Origin: Ruminococcaceae bacterium UBA3751
GTDB lineage: Bacteria > Bacillota > Clostridia > Oscillospirales > Acutalibacteraceae
DNA length: 28,476 bases
NCBI GenBank assembly: GCA_002371215.1
Contig: DFGL01000081.1
Coordinates: 15,953-44,428 of the forward strand
Reading direction: 5' to 3'
Part shown: one piece after another, positions 1-7,104 of the stretch
Numbering within the stretch: the first letter of the stretch is position 1
How the letters are laid out: each line of letters opens with the position of its first letter
The notes under the pieces: model-generated
What the model was told of the DNA's origin: nothing
Seen by the model: only the letters and a program-made list of their open reading frames with translations
The model's database searches: none
Translations under genes and position numbers: made by a program

Positions 1-858
1 CTCGCCCCAGCCGAAGGGGAAGAGATATTCAAAGTCCGTTGTGGCTTTTGAATAGAAGGATAATTCCTCGGGGTCATGGTCGCGAAGACGGAGATTTTCA
101 GCCTTTATGCCGAGAGAGTAAAGCCAGTCGCGGCAGAAGCCTCTCCAGTATGCAAACCATTCGAGGTCAGTATCGGGCTCACAGAAGAATTCAAGCTCCA
201 TCTGTTCGAATTCACGAACGCGGAAGATGAACTTACCGGGAGTGATTTCATTTCTGAAGGACTTACCTATCTGCGCAACGCCGAAGGGGATTTTCTTTCT
301 TGTTGTCCTCTGAATATTTGCAAAGTTTACGAATATACCCTGAGCGGTTTCGGGGCGGAGATAAATCTCGTCCTTAGTGTCCTCCGTAACGCCCTGGAAG
401 GTTTTAAACATAAGGTTGAACTGGCGGATATCGGTAAAATTGGTCTTTCCGCAGTTCGGGCAGGGGATATTTTTTTCCTTAATGTAGTTGGAAAGCTCCT
501 CGTTGCTCCAGCCCGCGACATTAGTTCCGTCAAAATCCTCAATAAGCTGGTCAGCTCTGTGACGGGTTTTACATTCGCAGCAGTCCATAAGCGGGTCTGA
601 AAATCCGCCGAGATGGCCAGAGGCAATCCAGGTCTGCGGGTTCATAAGAATAGCCGAATCAAGCCCTACGTTGTATTTGTTTTCCTGAATGAATTTTCTT
701 CTCCAGGCGGATTTGATATTTGTTTTAAGCTCTACGCCGAGCGGACCGTAATCCCAGGTGTTGGCAAGGCCGCCGTAAATCTCGCTTCCGGGATAAACAA
801 AGCCTCTGCCCTTGCAAAGCGTAACTATTGCTTCAAGAGTTTTTTCTGTATTAAGCAT
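1..858 (-). CDS. glyQS: Glycyl-tRNA synthetase, single-chain type (5' part, runs off window)
   Basis: Class II aminoacyl-tRNA synthetase that charges tRNA-Gly with glycine in the cytoplasm. The first 286 codons are present; the rest lies beyond position 1. Read on the minus strand, the protein starts MLNTEKTLEAIVTLCKGRGF and continues with the family signature GSEIYGGLANTWDYGPLG. A Cys-rich insert follows (DCCECKTRHRADQL and IPCPNCGKTNF), which looks like a zinc-binding element. The motif-2 region then reads RPETAQGIFVNF and FRNEITPGKFIFRVREFEQ. This is the homodimeric GlyQS form of Gram-positives and archaea, not the alpha2beta2 GlyQ/GlyS form. The ATG at 858 has GGAGG 5-10 nt upstream and a strong promoter at 891-919. 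No T-box leader fits in the short gap. Identification is secure; completeness of the 3' end cannot be judged. Confidence 0.95.
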   Translation of the reverse strand, partial: MLNTEKTLEAIVTLCKGRGFVYPGSEIYGGLANTWDYGPLGVELKTNIKSAWRRKFIQENKYNVGLDSAILMNPQTWIASGHLGGFSDPLMDCCECKTRHRADQLIEDFDGTNVAGWSNEELSNYIKEKNIPCPNCGKTNFTDIRQFNLMFKTFQGVTEDTKDEIYLRPETAQGIFVNFANIQRTTRKKIPFGVAQIGKSFRNEITPGKFIFRVREFEQMELEFFCEPDTDLEWFAYWRGFCRDWLYSLGIKAENLRLRDHDPEELSFYSKATTDFEYLFPFGWGE

Positions 859-890
859 AATTTTCCTCCGTTGTAAAAATCGTTTAAAAC

Positions 891-919
891 ATTATACTAT
901 TATTATAATAATTAGTCAA
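891..919 (-). promoter_or_regulatory. Sigma-A type promoter for glyQS
   Basis: On the minus strand the -35 box TTGACT (919-914) and the -10 box TATAAT (896-891) are separated by exactly 17 nt. The predicted transcript start is about 25 nt upstream of the glyQS ATG, too short a leader for a T-box riboswitch. Confidence 0.85.
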
Positions 920-964
920 TAATGTAAAAATAATGAATTTATTTCAAAATGTAGATTTATTTAG

Positions 965-993
965 TTGAATTTGTTTAGTGGCACTGTTATAAT
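965..993 (+). promoter_or_regulatory. Sigma-A type promoter for the GT2/glycerophosphotransferase gene
   Basis: TTGAAT (965-970), a 17-nt spacer and a perfect TATAAT (988-993). The ribosome binding site AGGAGAG (1011-1017) and the ATG at 1023 follow directly. It is divergent from the glyQS promoter, with about 45 bp between the two -35 boxes. Confidence 0.85.
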
Positions 994-1022
994 AAAAGTT
1001 AATAAACTTCAGGAGAGTTCTT

Positions 1023-3734
1023 ATGGCAGAAAAATTTACTTTTTCGGTTATTATTCCTATTTACAACGTTGAGGATTATTTGGCGGAAGCGCTTGATTCT
1101 GTTATTAATCAGACTCTTGATTTTAAAAAGAACACCCATATCATTTTAATCAACGACGGCTCAACGGACGGCAGCGAAAAAATCTGCCTTGAGTACAAGG
1201 AACAATATCCGGATAACATAACCTATATTTACAAAGAAAACGGCGGCGTAAGCTCGGCGCGAAATATGGGCTTTGATTATATTGATTCAAAGTACGTAAC
1301 CTTCCTTGACCCCGATGATAAGTGGGAGGAAACGTCGTTTAAAAACGCTTATAAGTTTTTTGAAAAGCATTATGATGAAATAGACGTTGTCTCCGCAAGA
1401 ATTCAGTTTTTTGAGGCGAAGAATAACTTTCATTCCCTTGATTATAAGTTTAACAAGGGAACGAGGGTTGCCGATTTAACAACGGAGGAGGAGCTTTATT
1501 CCGTTGAAAGCACTGCGGCAACTACGTTTATTAAAGCCTCCGCGCTCGGCGATATCCGTTTTGACAGTAAGCTGAAATACGGAGAGGACAGCGTATTTAT
1601 TAACAAAATTATGCTCAAAAAGTGTAAGTACGGTATTCTCCGTGAGGCGCTGTATCTGTACAGGCGCCGTATGACGGGAAACTCCGCTGTTAACAATCAG
1701 CTTTTTGATAAATCGTTTTATCTCAACTCCCTTAAGTATTATCACCTTGAGCTTTTCAGGTATTCAAAGGAGCTTTACGGTGAGGTTATACCCTACGTTC
1801 AGTCTATGGTCGGGTACGATATTGTATGGCGCTTTGCAAATCCGTACGTTAAGGACGTGCTTGATGAGGAGGAGATGAAGGAGTACGAGGGGCTGCTTCA
1901 TGAAATCACCTCTCAGATTGACGACAGAATTTTCCTTAAGCACCCCAAACATAAAACGATGACAAAGCGCGCCGACGCTATGAAATACAAGTACGGCATT
2001 GATTTTTATAAGGCGCTTACAGTTAAGGACGGCAGCGGCTGGCTCAGTTTTAACGATATCAATATTTATAACCTTTCAAACAACAAAACGAAGTGCGTTC
2101 AGGTTGTAAAGGCCGCCGTTGAGGGCTCAAAGCTTAAAATTGATATGATGATAACAAACTGGCTTCTCTCAGTAACCGAGAACGGGGCGGAGGTTGAGTT
2201 TGAAATTAACGGTAATACCGTAAAGCCTCATACGGAGATTTATACCGCCAACACTTATCAGACGAGCGAGGGCGAAAAATATTACTATACCCTTTGCAAA
2301 TGCGAATGTGATTTATCATCGCTGAAAAAGGGCGAAAGGCTCAGCGTTGTTCCGTTCCTTGTATTGAGCGACGGAAATAAGTACAGCCTCAGTATGAACT
2401 ACGGCAAGTTCATTCCTGCCGCAATCCGCTTCGGCGGCTCATATAAGATGTATGGCGATTACTGCGTAAAATGCTTCAGAAAATCCATTGAGCTTTACTA
2501 TCCTAAACACAAAAAGCTCTCTGAATTTCTTTGGGAAACAAGGGCAATTTTAACCCTTATCAAGAGAAAGCGTTTTGATGTTATTTATACTAAGCATATC
2601 CGCTTTCCTATGTTTAAGAAAAAGCAGGAAAACAAGGGCAGAATCTGGCTTATTTCCGATAGAATTGATAACGCCGGAGATAACGGCGAGGTACTGTTTA
2701 AATATATCTGCGAGCATAAGCCCGAGGGCGTAAGGCCGATGTTTGTTATCGGCGAAATTGCAAAGCCCGAGGTTAAGGAAAGGCTCAGCAAAATCGGCGA
2801 GGTACTTATTGCAGAGAGCAAGATATATAAATACTATTTCCTTATGGCGGATAAGATAATTTCCTCCTCAGCGGGCGAGTTTACAATAAACGCCTTTGAC
2901 AGCCTGCGCCATTGTTATATTGACCTGTATAATTTCAGATACTATTTTATGAACCACGGCGTAAACTGCGGCGACTGCAGCAAGTGGCTCAACAAGTACA
3001 ATAAGAATATGCGCGTTTTCTTTACAACGGGCGAAAGCGAAAGAAGGAATATTATTGAGCGCGGCTATAACCTTGAACCCGAGCAGGTAATCATTACGGG
3101 ACTTGCCCGTTTTGACGCGCTTTACGATAACCCGAAAAAGCAGCTCCTTGTTTTACCGACGTGGCGCAGAGCGTATAATATGTGCTATGACGATAAAACC
3201 TCAAGCATTTACTATGAGGGCTTTAAGGAAACGGATTTCTTTAAGTTCTATAACGGGCTTATAACGGATGAAAGACTGCTTAAGGTTATGCGCGAAAAGG
3301 GTTATACGGGGCTCTTCTGCCTTCATCCTATTTTTGCAAAGCAGTCCGCCCACTTTGAAAACAGCGACGTCTTTAAAATTAACGAGGGCTTTGTTGATTA
3401 CAATAAGGCGTTCGCTGAAAGCAGCGTTATGGTAACGGATTATTCAACCATCGCGTTCGACTTCGCTTTCCTTAATAAGCCGATTGTTTATACTCAGTTT
3501 GATAAAGAGGAGTTTTACGAAAATCAGATTTACGATGAGTGCTTTGACTATGCAAACGAAGGCTTCGGTCCCGTTTGCGAGGATTTGGACAGTGCGGTTG
3601 AAGCGCTTGTGAAGATTATTGAAAACGATTGCAAAAACGAGTATATCGACAGGGTTGATAAATTCTTCGTTCACCATGACCGGCATAACGCTCAGCGTAT
3701 TCTTGAAGCAGTTCTTGAGGACGATAAAAAATAA
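1023..3734 (+). CDS. Bifunctional glycosyltransferase family 2 / CDP-glycerol:poly(glycerophosphate) glycerophosphotransferase
   Basis: A 903-residue two-domain cell-envelope polymer enzyme. The N-terminus is a GT-A fold GT2 glycosyltransferase: FSVIIPIYNVEDYL at 7-20, NDGSTDGS at 44-51, NGGVSSARN at 73-81 and the metal/nucleotide-sugar DPDD at 96-99. The C-terminus is a TagF-like Glyphos_transf domain (PF04464 type): NHG at 644-646, PTWR at 712-715, HP at 768-769 and VTDYST at 804-809 match the conserved His/Asp/Ser active-site blocks. There is no signal peptide or clear membrane segment, so it probably works on the inner face of the membrane. It would add a sugar and poly(glycerol-phosphate) or similar phosphodiester units to a teichoic acid or capsule-like polymer. 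It has its own promoter and terminator and no tag or cps genes beside it. The middle (about 330-560) matches neither domain recognisably. Domain calls are firm; the polymer is unknown. Confidence 0.9.
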   Translation: MAEKFTFSVIIPIYNVEDYLAEALDSVINQTLDFKKNTHIILINDGSTDGSEKICLEYKEQYPDNITYIYKENGGVSSARNMGFDYIDSKYVTFLDPDDKWEETSFKNAYKFFEKHYDEIDVVSARIQFFEAKNNFHSLDYKFNKGTRVADLTTEEELYSVESTAATTFIKASALGDIRFDSKLKYGEDSVFINKIMLKKCKYGILREALYLYRRRMTGNSAVNNQLFDKSFYLNSLKYYHLELFRYSKELYGEVIPYVQSMVGYDIVWRFANPYVKDVLDEEEMKEYEGLLHEITSQIDDRIFLKHPKHKTMTKRADAMKYKYGIDFYKALTVKDGSGWLSFNDINIYNLSNNKTKCVQVVKAAVEGSKLKIDMMITNWLLSVTENGAEVEFEINGNTVKPHTEIYTANTYQTSEGEKYYYTLCKCECDLSSLKKGERLSVVPFLVLSDGNKYSLSMNYGKFIPAAIRFGGSYKMYGDYCVKCFRKSIELYYPKHKKLSEFLWETRAILTLIKRKRFDVIYTKHIRFPMFKKKQENKGRIWLISDRIDNAGDNGEVLFKYICEHKPEGVRPMFVIGEIAKPEVKERLSKIGEVLIAESKIYKYYFLMADKIISSSAGEFTINAFDSLRHCYIDLYNFRYYFMNHGVNCGDCSKWLNKYNKNMRVFFTTGESERRNIIERGYNLEPEQVIITGLARFDALYDNPKKQLLVLPTWRRAYNMCYDDKTSSIYYEGFKETDFFKFYNGLITDERLLKVMREKGYTGLFCLHPIFAKQSAHFENSDVFKINEGFVDYNKAFAESSVMVTDYSTIAFDFAFLNKPIVYTQFDKEEFYENQIYDECFDYANEGFGPVCEDLDSAVEALVKIIENDCKNEYIDRVDKFFVHHDRHNAQRILEAVLEDDKK

Positions 3735-3737
3735 ACT

Positions 3738-3764
3738 AAAGGGAGACCGTTGGTCTCCCTTTTA
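3738..3764 (+). terminator. Rho-independent terminator of the GT2/TagF-like gene
   Basis: A perfect 11-bp stem (AAAGGGAGACC at 3738-3748 with its complement at 3752-3762) around a GTT loop, 4 nt after the stop codon and running into TTTT. The A-rich left flank could let it work in both directions and also end the operon arriving from the right. Confidence 0.85.
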
Positions 3765-3911
3765 AATGAAGAATTAAGAATTAAAAATGAAAAATTGAGG
3801 GTGCTGCGCACGGCATTATATTAATTCGGAATGCGGAGTTCGGAATTATTGTAGGGGCGATTCACGAATCGCCCGTTTTTTATTGAGCGCGGCGACTATA
3901 ATTCGGAATTT
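3765..3911. repeat. Intergenic repeat locus 1: 7-bp tandem array plus GC palindrome
   Basis: From 3765 five heptads follow in exact register: AATGAAG, AATTAAG, AATTAAA, AATGAAA, AATTGAG. A 23-bp spacer (3800-3822) contains GGTGCTGCGCACGGCATTAT. Four more heptads follow at 3823-3850: AATTCGG, AATGCGG, AGTTCGG, AATTATT. A near-perfect palindrome with GGGCGATTC arms lies at 3855-3874, and another AATTCGGAATT-like stretch ends at the stop codon of the next gene. The same parts recur at 9156-9195 and 19987-20074. It begins directly after the terminator stem and ends directly at a stop codon, so it fills the whole gap between two convergent genes. No coding potential is seen. Confidence 0.8.
3855..3881 (+). 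terminator. Palindromic hairpin with T-run inside repeat locus 1
   Basis: GGGCGATTC (3855-3863), AC, then GAATCGCCC (3866-3874), followed by G and six Ts on the plus strand. It has the form of a terminator but is part of the repeat unit. On the minus strand the hairpin lacks a U-run, so a role for the leftward operon is doubtful. Confidence 0.45.
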
Positions 3912-4415
3912 CTAATCATTAACTTCATCTTTTATTCTTTGAATTATTGTATTTGAAAGAAGGCCTATAAGAAAGCCCGTGAGCAGCCCTGCAATAAGCA
4001 GAACCGGGAGGTAGTAAACTATTTTGCCCGTTCCCATAAGCACAGCCGCGGCAGCTATCTGACCTATATTATGCATTGTTCCGCCGAGTATGCTTACCCC
4101 TATCGTTGACATCTTTGTTTTTTTTGCAAGCGCCATCGCCGCAAAGCTTAAAAGCCCTCCGCAAAGGCTGTAAATAAGGCTGTAGGTGTTGCCGAAGGTA
4201 AGCCCCGCAAGGAGTATTCTTATCAGCGCTATAATAAGCGCCTCCGTCGGTTTAAGCTTGTAAAGCGCAACTACAACAACGAGATTCGCAAGCCCGAGCT
4301 TGACTCCGGGTATTCCAATATTAAGCGGGAGCAGGCTTTCAAGATAGCTCAGCGTAAAGGCAAGCGCAATCATCAGCCCGAAAACCGCCGCCGTGCGGGC
4401 TTTTTTATTTTTCAT
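3912..4415 (-). CDS. Gx transporter family protein (heptaprenyl diphosphate synthase component I-like membrane protein)
   Basis: A 167-residue, very hydrophobic protein with about five membrane segments. It resembles the HepS_I/Gx family (PF07456 type): the N-terminal stretch TLSYLESLLPLNIGIPGVKL followed by GLANLVVVVALY, then GGTMHNIGQIAAAAVL and a Gly-rich last segment. The old name 'heptaprenyl diphosphate synthase component I' is poorly supported. Members are now seen as small substrate-binding-type transporters found with ApbE and NusG-domain-II genes near Rnf or extracellular electron-transfer loci. Here it is the last gene of the four-gene operon, 2 nt after the NusG-II gene. GGGGG upstream of the ATG at 4415 lies inside that gene, so translation is probably coupled. 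The substrate, possibly a quinone precursor or flavin-related compound, is inference. Confidence 0.85.
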   Translation of the reverse strand: MKNKKARTAAVFGLMIALAFTLSYLESLLPLNIGIPGVKLGLANLVVVVALYKLKPTEALIIALIRILLAGLTFGNTYSLIYSLCGGLLSFAAMALAKKTKMSTIGVSILGGTMHNIGQIAAAAVLMGTGKIVYYLPVLLIAGLLTGFLIGLLSNTIIQRIKDEVND

Positions 4416-4417
4416 AG

Positions 4418-4780
4418 CTATACCCCCGCGTCAATTTCGTTTTCATCGTTTTCATCAACTATACTGATAACCGTTTTGTGCGGAAGGCAGATAATTGACT
4501 CGCCGTTTTTGCTGATTTCACTGTGACGGGCGCAGATTTTGTCGGGGCAGTCAGCCTCGGTAACCTTTGCCTTTCCGTCTTTTATAACAAGTAAATTCGT
4601 TCCGTTTTCGGTTTCAATAAGATATTCCGTATCCTCATTAAGCGGCAGGGTTTTAACCGTTTCTGAATTCACCTCAATTTTAACGTATGCCCCGTCTGAG
4701 ACAAAAAAATGCAAAACCGCAAAAATAATAATTGCGGCTGAGAGAATTATTCCTATTAAAATAAAATCCTGTTTTTTCAT
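4418..4780 (-). CDS. NusG domain II-containing membrane-anchored protein
   Basis: A 120-residue protein with an N-terminal membrane anchor (about residues 6-28, IGIILSAAIIIFAVLHFFV) and an extracellular domain of the NusG domain II type (PF07009). The family signature is clear: VTEADCPDKICARHSEIS, with two Cys around DCPDKIC, then GESIICLPHKTVISI with a third Cys. This is not the transcription factor NusG, as there is no NGN or KOW domain. Its ATG overlaps the apbE stop codon (4777-4780, ATGA), a sign of translational coupling. Members occur beside ApbE and Gx/HepS_I genes in many Firmicutes, where they are thought to take part in extracytosolic redox chemistry; the precise role is unknown. 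Family assignment is strong. Confidence 0.88.
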   Translation of the reverse strand: MKKQDFILIGIILSAAIIIFAVLHFFVSDGAYVKIEVNSETVKTLPLNEDTEYLIETENGTNLLVIKDGKAKVTEADCPDKICARHSEISKNGESIICLPHKTVISIVDENDENEIDAGV

Positions 4781-5817
4781 TGCATTTTGTACGCGTCAAA
4801 GCCCGAGGAGCGCGCGTATCCGAATCTAAGATTTATCCATAACGCCTCGACTCCGTCAAGGCTTTCAACTAATTTTTTGCCCTCGTCAATCGGCATAACG
4901 AAAAGCTGGGTAGTAAGCCTGTCCGCGAGCGCCGAATCCTCGCAGATTACGGTAACTCCCGCATAATACCTTGCGGGCATCAGCGTTTTTGTATCAATAA
5001 TATGGCAGTAGCTTTTGCCGTCGTAAACGAAGAAGCGCTGGTAGTTTCCGCTCGTGACAACGGAGCGGTCAGTAAGACTGAGCGTTCCTGCAGGGGCGCT
5101 GCTTTTCGGGTTCGGATTCTGGATTTCAATGTTCCATTTTGAGCTGCCGTCGTTCTCCTTAAAGCCTTTTGTAACAACGTTTCCGCCAAGGTTCAGCATA
5201 TAGCTTTCCCACAGCCCGTTTTCGCTGATGAACTCCGTCAGCCTCTGTGCTGTCCAGCCCTTTGCAATTGCGCCGACGTCAAGCCTCAGACCCTTGTCCT
5301 TAAAGAAAACCGTGCTGTTTTTCTCGTCAATAATAAGGTCGTCGGGGTTCGTATGGCGGCTTGCTTTTTTCAGTTCCTTCATATCAGGAATGTACGCCTT
5401 TTTTTCGTCTGCTACTGCGGTTTCCCTCGCCTTCGTCCAGAACTCAAGCACGGCGCCGAAGCAGATATTCAGCTTTCCGTCGCTCTCCTTATATGCCTCT
5501 TTTCCGTACTTTAAAAGCTCGATTACGTCCTTTTCAACCTTAACGGGAGCCTCCATTGCGGTTTTGTTGAGCGTGCCGAGGTTTCCGGGAGCCTCGCTGT
5601 AAATATCAAAAAGCTGATTGTAGCGGTTTAACTCATTTTGAAGCAGCTTTGACGAAGCGTTAAAAGCCTTCTGGCTGCTATCGTAGGCAACTACTGTCGT
5701 TACCGTGTCAAAGGCGTCTGTATACGTTGTCGTATAGCGCTTGTTTTTCTTCGAACTGCAGCCGAAAAGCGATATAATAATTGTAAATGAAAGCAGTAAA
5801 CAAATTATCTTTTTCAT
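4777..5817 (-). CDS. apbE: FAD:protein FMN transferase, lipoprotein
   Basis: A 346-residue ApbE-family enzyme that transfers FMN from FAD to a Thr/Ser of exported redox proteins, acting on the outer face of the membrane with Mg2+. The signal MKKIICLLLSFTIIISLFGC has an LFGC lipobox. Family blocks are all present: DAFDTVTTVVAYD near the start of the mature protein, LDVGAIAKGWTAQRL, LNLGGNVVTKGF, TSGNYQRFF, CHIIDTKTLMP, and VICEDSALADRLTTQLFVM with the metal-binding Asp. An upstream TTG at 5829 is in frame, but the ATG at 5817 is preferred: it gives a clean lipoprotein signal and follows the upstream stop (TGA) by one nucleotide. The operon places it after a YerB-like lipoprotein. No FMN-bind acceptor protein with the usual SGAT-type motif is present in the window, so its target must lie elsewhere. 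Confidence 0.92.
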   Translation of the reverse strand: MKKIICLLLSFTIIISLFGCSSKKNKRYTTTYTDAFDTVTTVVAYDSSQKAFNASSKLLQNELNRYNQLFDIYSEAPGNLGTLNKTAMEAPVKVEKDVIELLKYGKEAYKESDGKLNICFGAVLEFWTKARETAVADEKKAYIPDMKELKKASRHTNPDDLIIDEKNSTVFFKDKGLRLDVGAIAKGWTAQRLTEFISENGLWESYMLNLGGNVVTKGFKENDGSSKWNIEIQNPNPKSSAPAGTLSLTDRSVVTSGNYQRFFVYDGKSYCHIIDTKTLMPARYYAGVTVICEDSALADRLTTQLFVMPIDEGKKLVESLDGVEALWINLRFGYARSSGFDAYKMQ

Positions 5818-5818
5818 A

Positions 5819-6895
5819 TCAGAATGCAATCTTTCCGCCGTGGTTTGACGAGGCGAGACCTATGTAGGATTTGCCCTTGTTAATTTTTATGTTTTTGTTG
5901 TTTTTATCTCTGAGATAGAGCTTTTTCTTTTTGATTTTCCAGTAAATTTTTCTTACCGTTCCGTTGCTCGCGTAGTAGCCCGTGCCTTCGCCTTTGCCGT
6001 TGCAGAGGCTCTGGTAATTAAGATAGGTTGTCGTTGAGCCCTTATAGGGTACGGTTATGTACTTCGTTTCATCGTATAGGAGGATAAGGTTTTTAAATGC
6101 AACGTCCTTCTCCCAGTCGGTTGTGTGGTACTTCTTGTTTTTCTTTGAGTAGGTGAAGGTGCGTTTGCCCGAAATTGAGGAAAATCTGCATTTCACCTTG
6201 GGAGCTGCGCGTTTTCCCGCGTTTTGCTGGGTTTCGTTGAAATAAAGGGTGCTGAACTTCTTTTCGTTAAGCTTTTTGCGGATTTTTTTCTCCTTGATAA
6301 CGCTCGGAATTCTGTTCCCGTAAAGGATTCCGCGGTGCTCAATCGCAACGCTGCGGGTTTTGTCTCTGCCGAAAAGCTTTCCGCCCTTCATACCGTCAAG
6401 GTCGTCAACGCCGTGCTTTTTGATATAGGTGTAGCCGCCCTTGTAGTTTTTATTGTTATGGCTTCCGCCCCAGTGGATAAAAATGCTGTCAAAAAGCTCG
6501 GTGCAAACAACGAAGGAGGGGCGCGCCGAGCGCACGGGGCCGACCTTATCGGGAACCTTGCTGTAATCCGCATAGAACCAGAGCATACGGCTTATTCCGC
6601 CCTCGGTTTCGCCCTCAATTATAATATCGGGAGTGGTAATTCCCCATTGCGGCCTTGCCTGGGGCTGATTTTCTATTGATATTGCAACGGGCCTCCTGCC
6701 TATTGCCTTCGGGTTGAATTTTTTAGAGCCTGTAAGCGGGTTTATATCCTTCGGTTGAGCCTGAGTTACGGGCTGAGTCGTTGTAGTTGCAGTCTGTGTT
6801 GTTTCGGTCGTCGTTTCGGGCGCCTCTGCCTTTTTACAGCCGAAAAGCGTTGTAATAAGTATAATTGCCAAAAAAACTGAAAAAATTTTTTTCAT
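5819..6895 (-). CDS. DUF3048 domain-containing lipoprotein (YerB family)
   Basis: A 358-residue lipoprotein. The signal MKKIFSVFLAIILITTLFGC has a lipobox cysteine at position 20, followed by a Thr/Gln-rich linker (ETTTETTQTATTTTQP). The mature part matches YerB/DUF3048: NPLTG, RRPVAISIENQPQARPQWG, IIIEGETEGGISRMLWFY, KVGPVRSARPSFV and FIHWGGS are typical. The C-terminal part (about 230-358) includes YTSK-like beta-rich segments ending in a glycine-rich, basic tail. Function is unknown; it probably sits on the outer membrane face or wall. Two adjacent ATGs (6898 and 6895) lie behind AGAGGCG; the second has the better spacing. The ATG at 6940 is rejected because the promoter -10 box lies downstream of it. 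First gene of the operon with apbE. Confidence 0.87.
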   Translation of the reverse strand: MKKIFSVFLAIILITTLFGCKKAEAPETTTETTQTATTTTQPVTQAQPKDINPLTGSKKFNPKAIGRRPVAISIENQPQARPQWGITTPDIIIEGETEGGISRMLWFYADYSKVPDKVGPVRSARPSFVVCTELFDSIFIHWGGSHNNKNYKGGYTYIKKHGVDDLDGMKGGKLFGRDKTRSVAIEHRGILYGNRIPSVIKEKKIRKKLNEKKFSTLYFNETQQNAGKRAAPKVKCRFSSISGKRTFTYSKKNKKYHTTDWEKDVAFKNLILLYDETKYITVPYKGSTTTYLNYQSLCNGKGEGTGYYASNGTVRKIYWKIKKKKLYLRDKNNKNIKINKGKSYIGLASSNHGGKIAF

Positions 6896-6930
6896 CATAT
6901 CGCCTCTATATTTATTGAATGCATATGAAT

Positions 6931-6959
6931 AATATACCATATGTAGTTAGTAAATGCAA
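6931..6959 (-). promoter_or_regulatory. Promoter of the yerB-like/apbE/NusG-II/Gx operon
   Basis: Minus-strand TTGCAT (6959-6954), a 17-nt spacer and TATATT (6936-6931). The predicted start near 6924 leaves a leader of about 28 nt. Confidence 0.7.
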
Positions 6960-7030
6960 TAAAATAAATAAACAGATAAATAAGTATATCTAAAATAATA
7001 AAAAATTGTCGCGTAAATAACTTATTTTTG

Positions 7031-7059
7031 TTGCTAATTACTGTATTTTATGTTAAAAT
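7031..7059 (+). promoter_or_regulatory. Promoter of the TTG-start membrane protein gene
   Basis: TTGCTA (7031-7036), a 17-nt spacer and TAAAAT (7054-7059). It lies about 45 bp upstream of the start codon in the divergent intergenic region. The rest of that region (6960-7030) is AT-rich with nothing recognised. Confidence 0.65.
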
Positions 7060-7104
7060 AGACTGACATTATATCAAAATTTGTTTTTTCAGGGAGGTGA
7101 AGGC

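Noticed and set aside
76..876. Plus-strand open frames opposite glyQS
   Set aside because: They mirror the clear glyQS reading frame on the other strand, have no ribosome binding sites and match no family.
860..1022. T-box riboswitch upstream of glyQS
   Set aside because: The predicted transcript start is only about 25 nt before the ATG, and no T-box sequence or terminator/antiterminator is present.
3765..3850. CRISPR-like array
   Set aside because: The repeat unit is 7 bp with no unique spacers and no cas genes; it is a tandem low-complexity array.
6896..6940. Upstream ATG for the YerB-like protein at 6940
   Set aside because: It lies upstream of the predicted -10 box (6931-6936) and would add 14 residues before a textbook lipoprotein signal.
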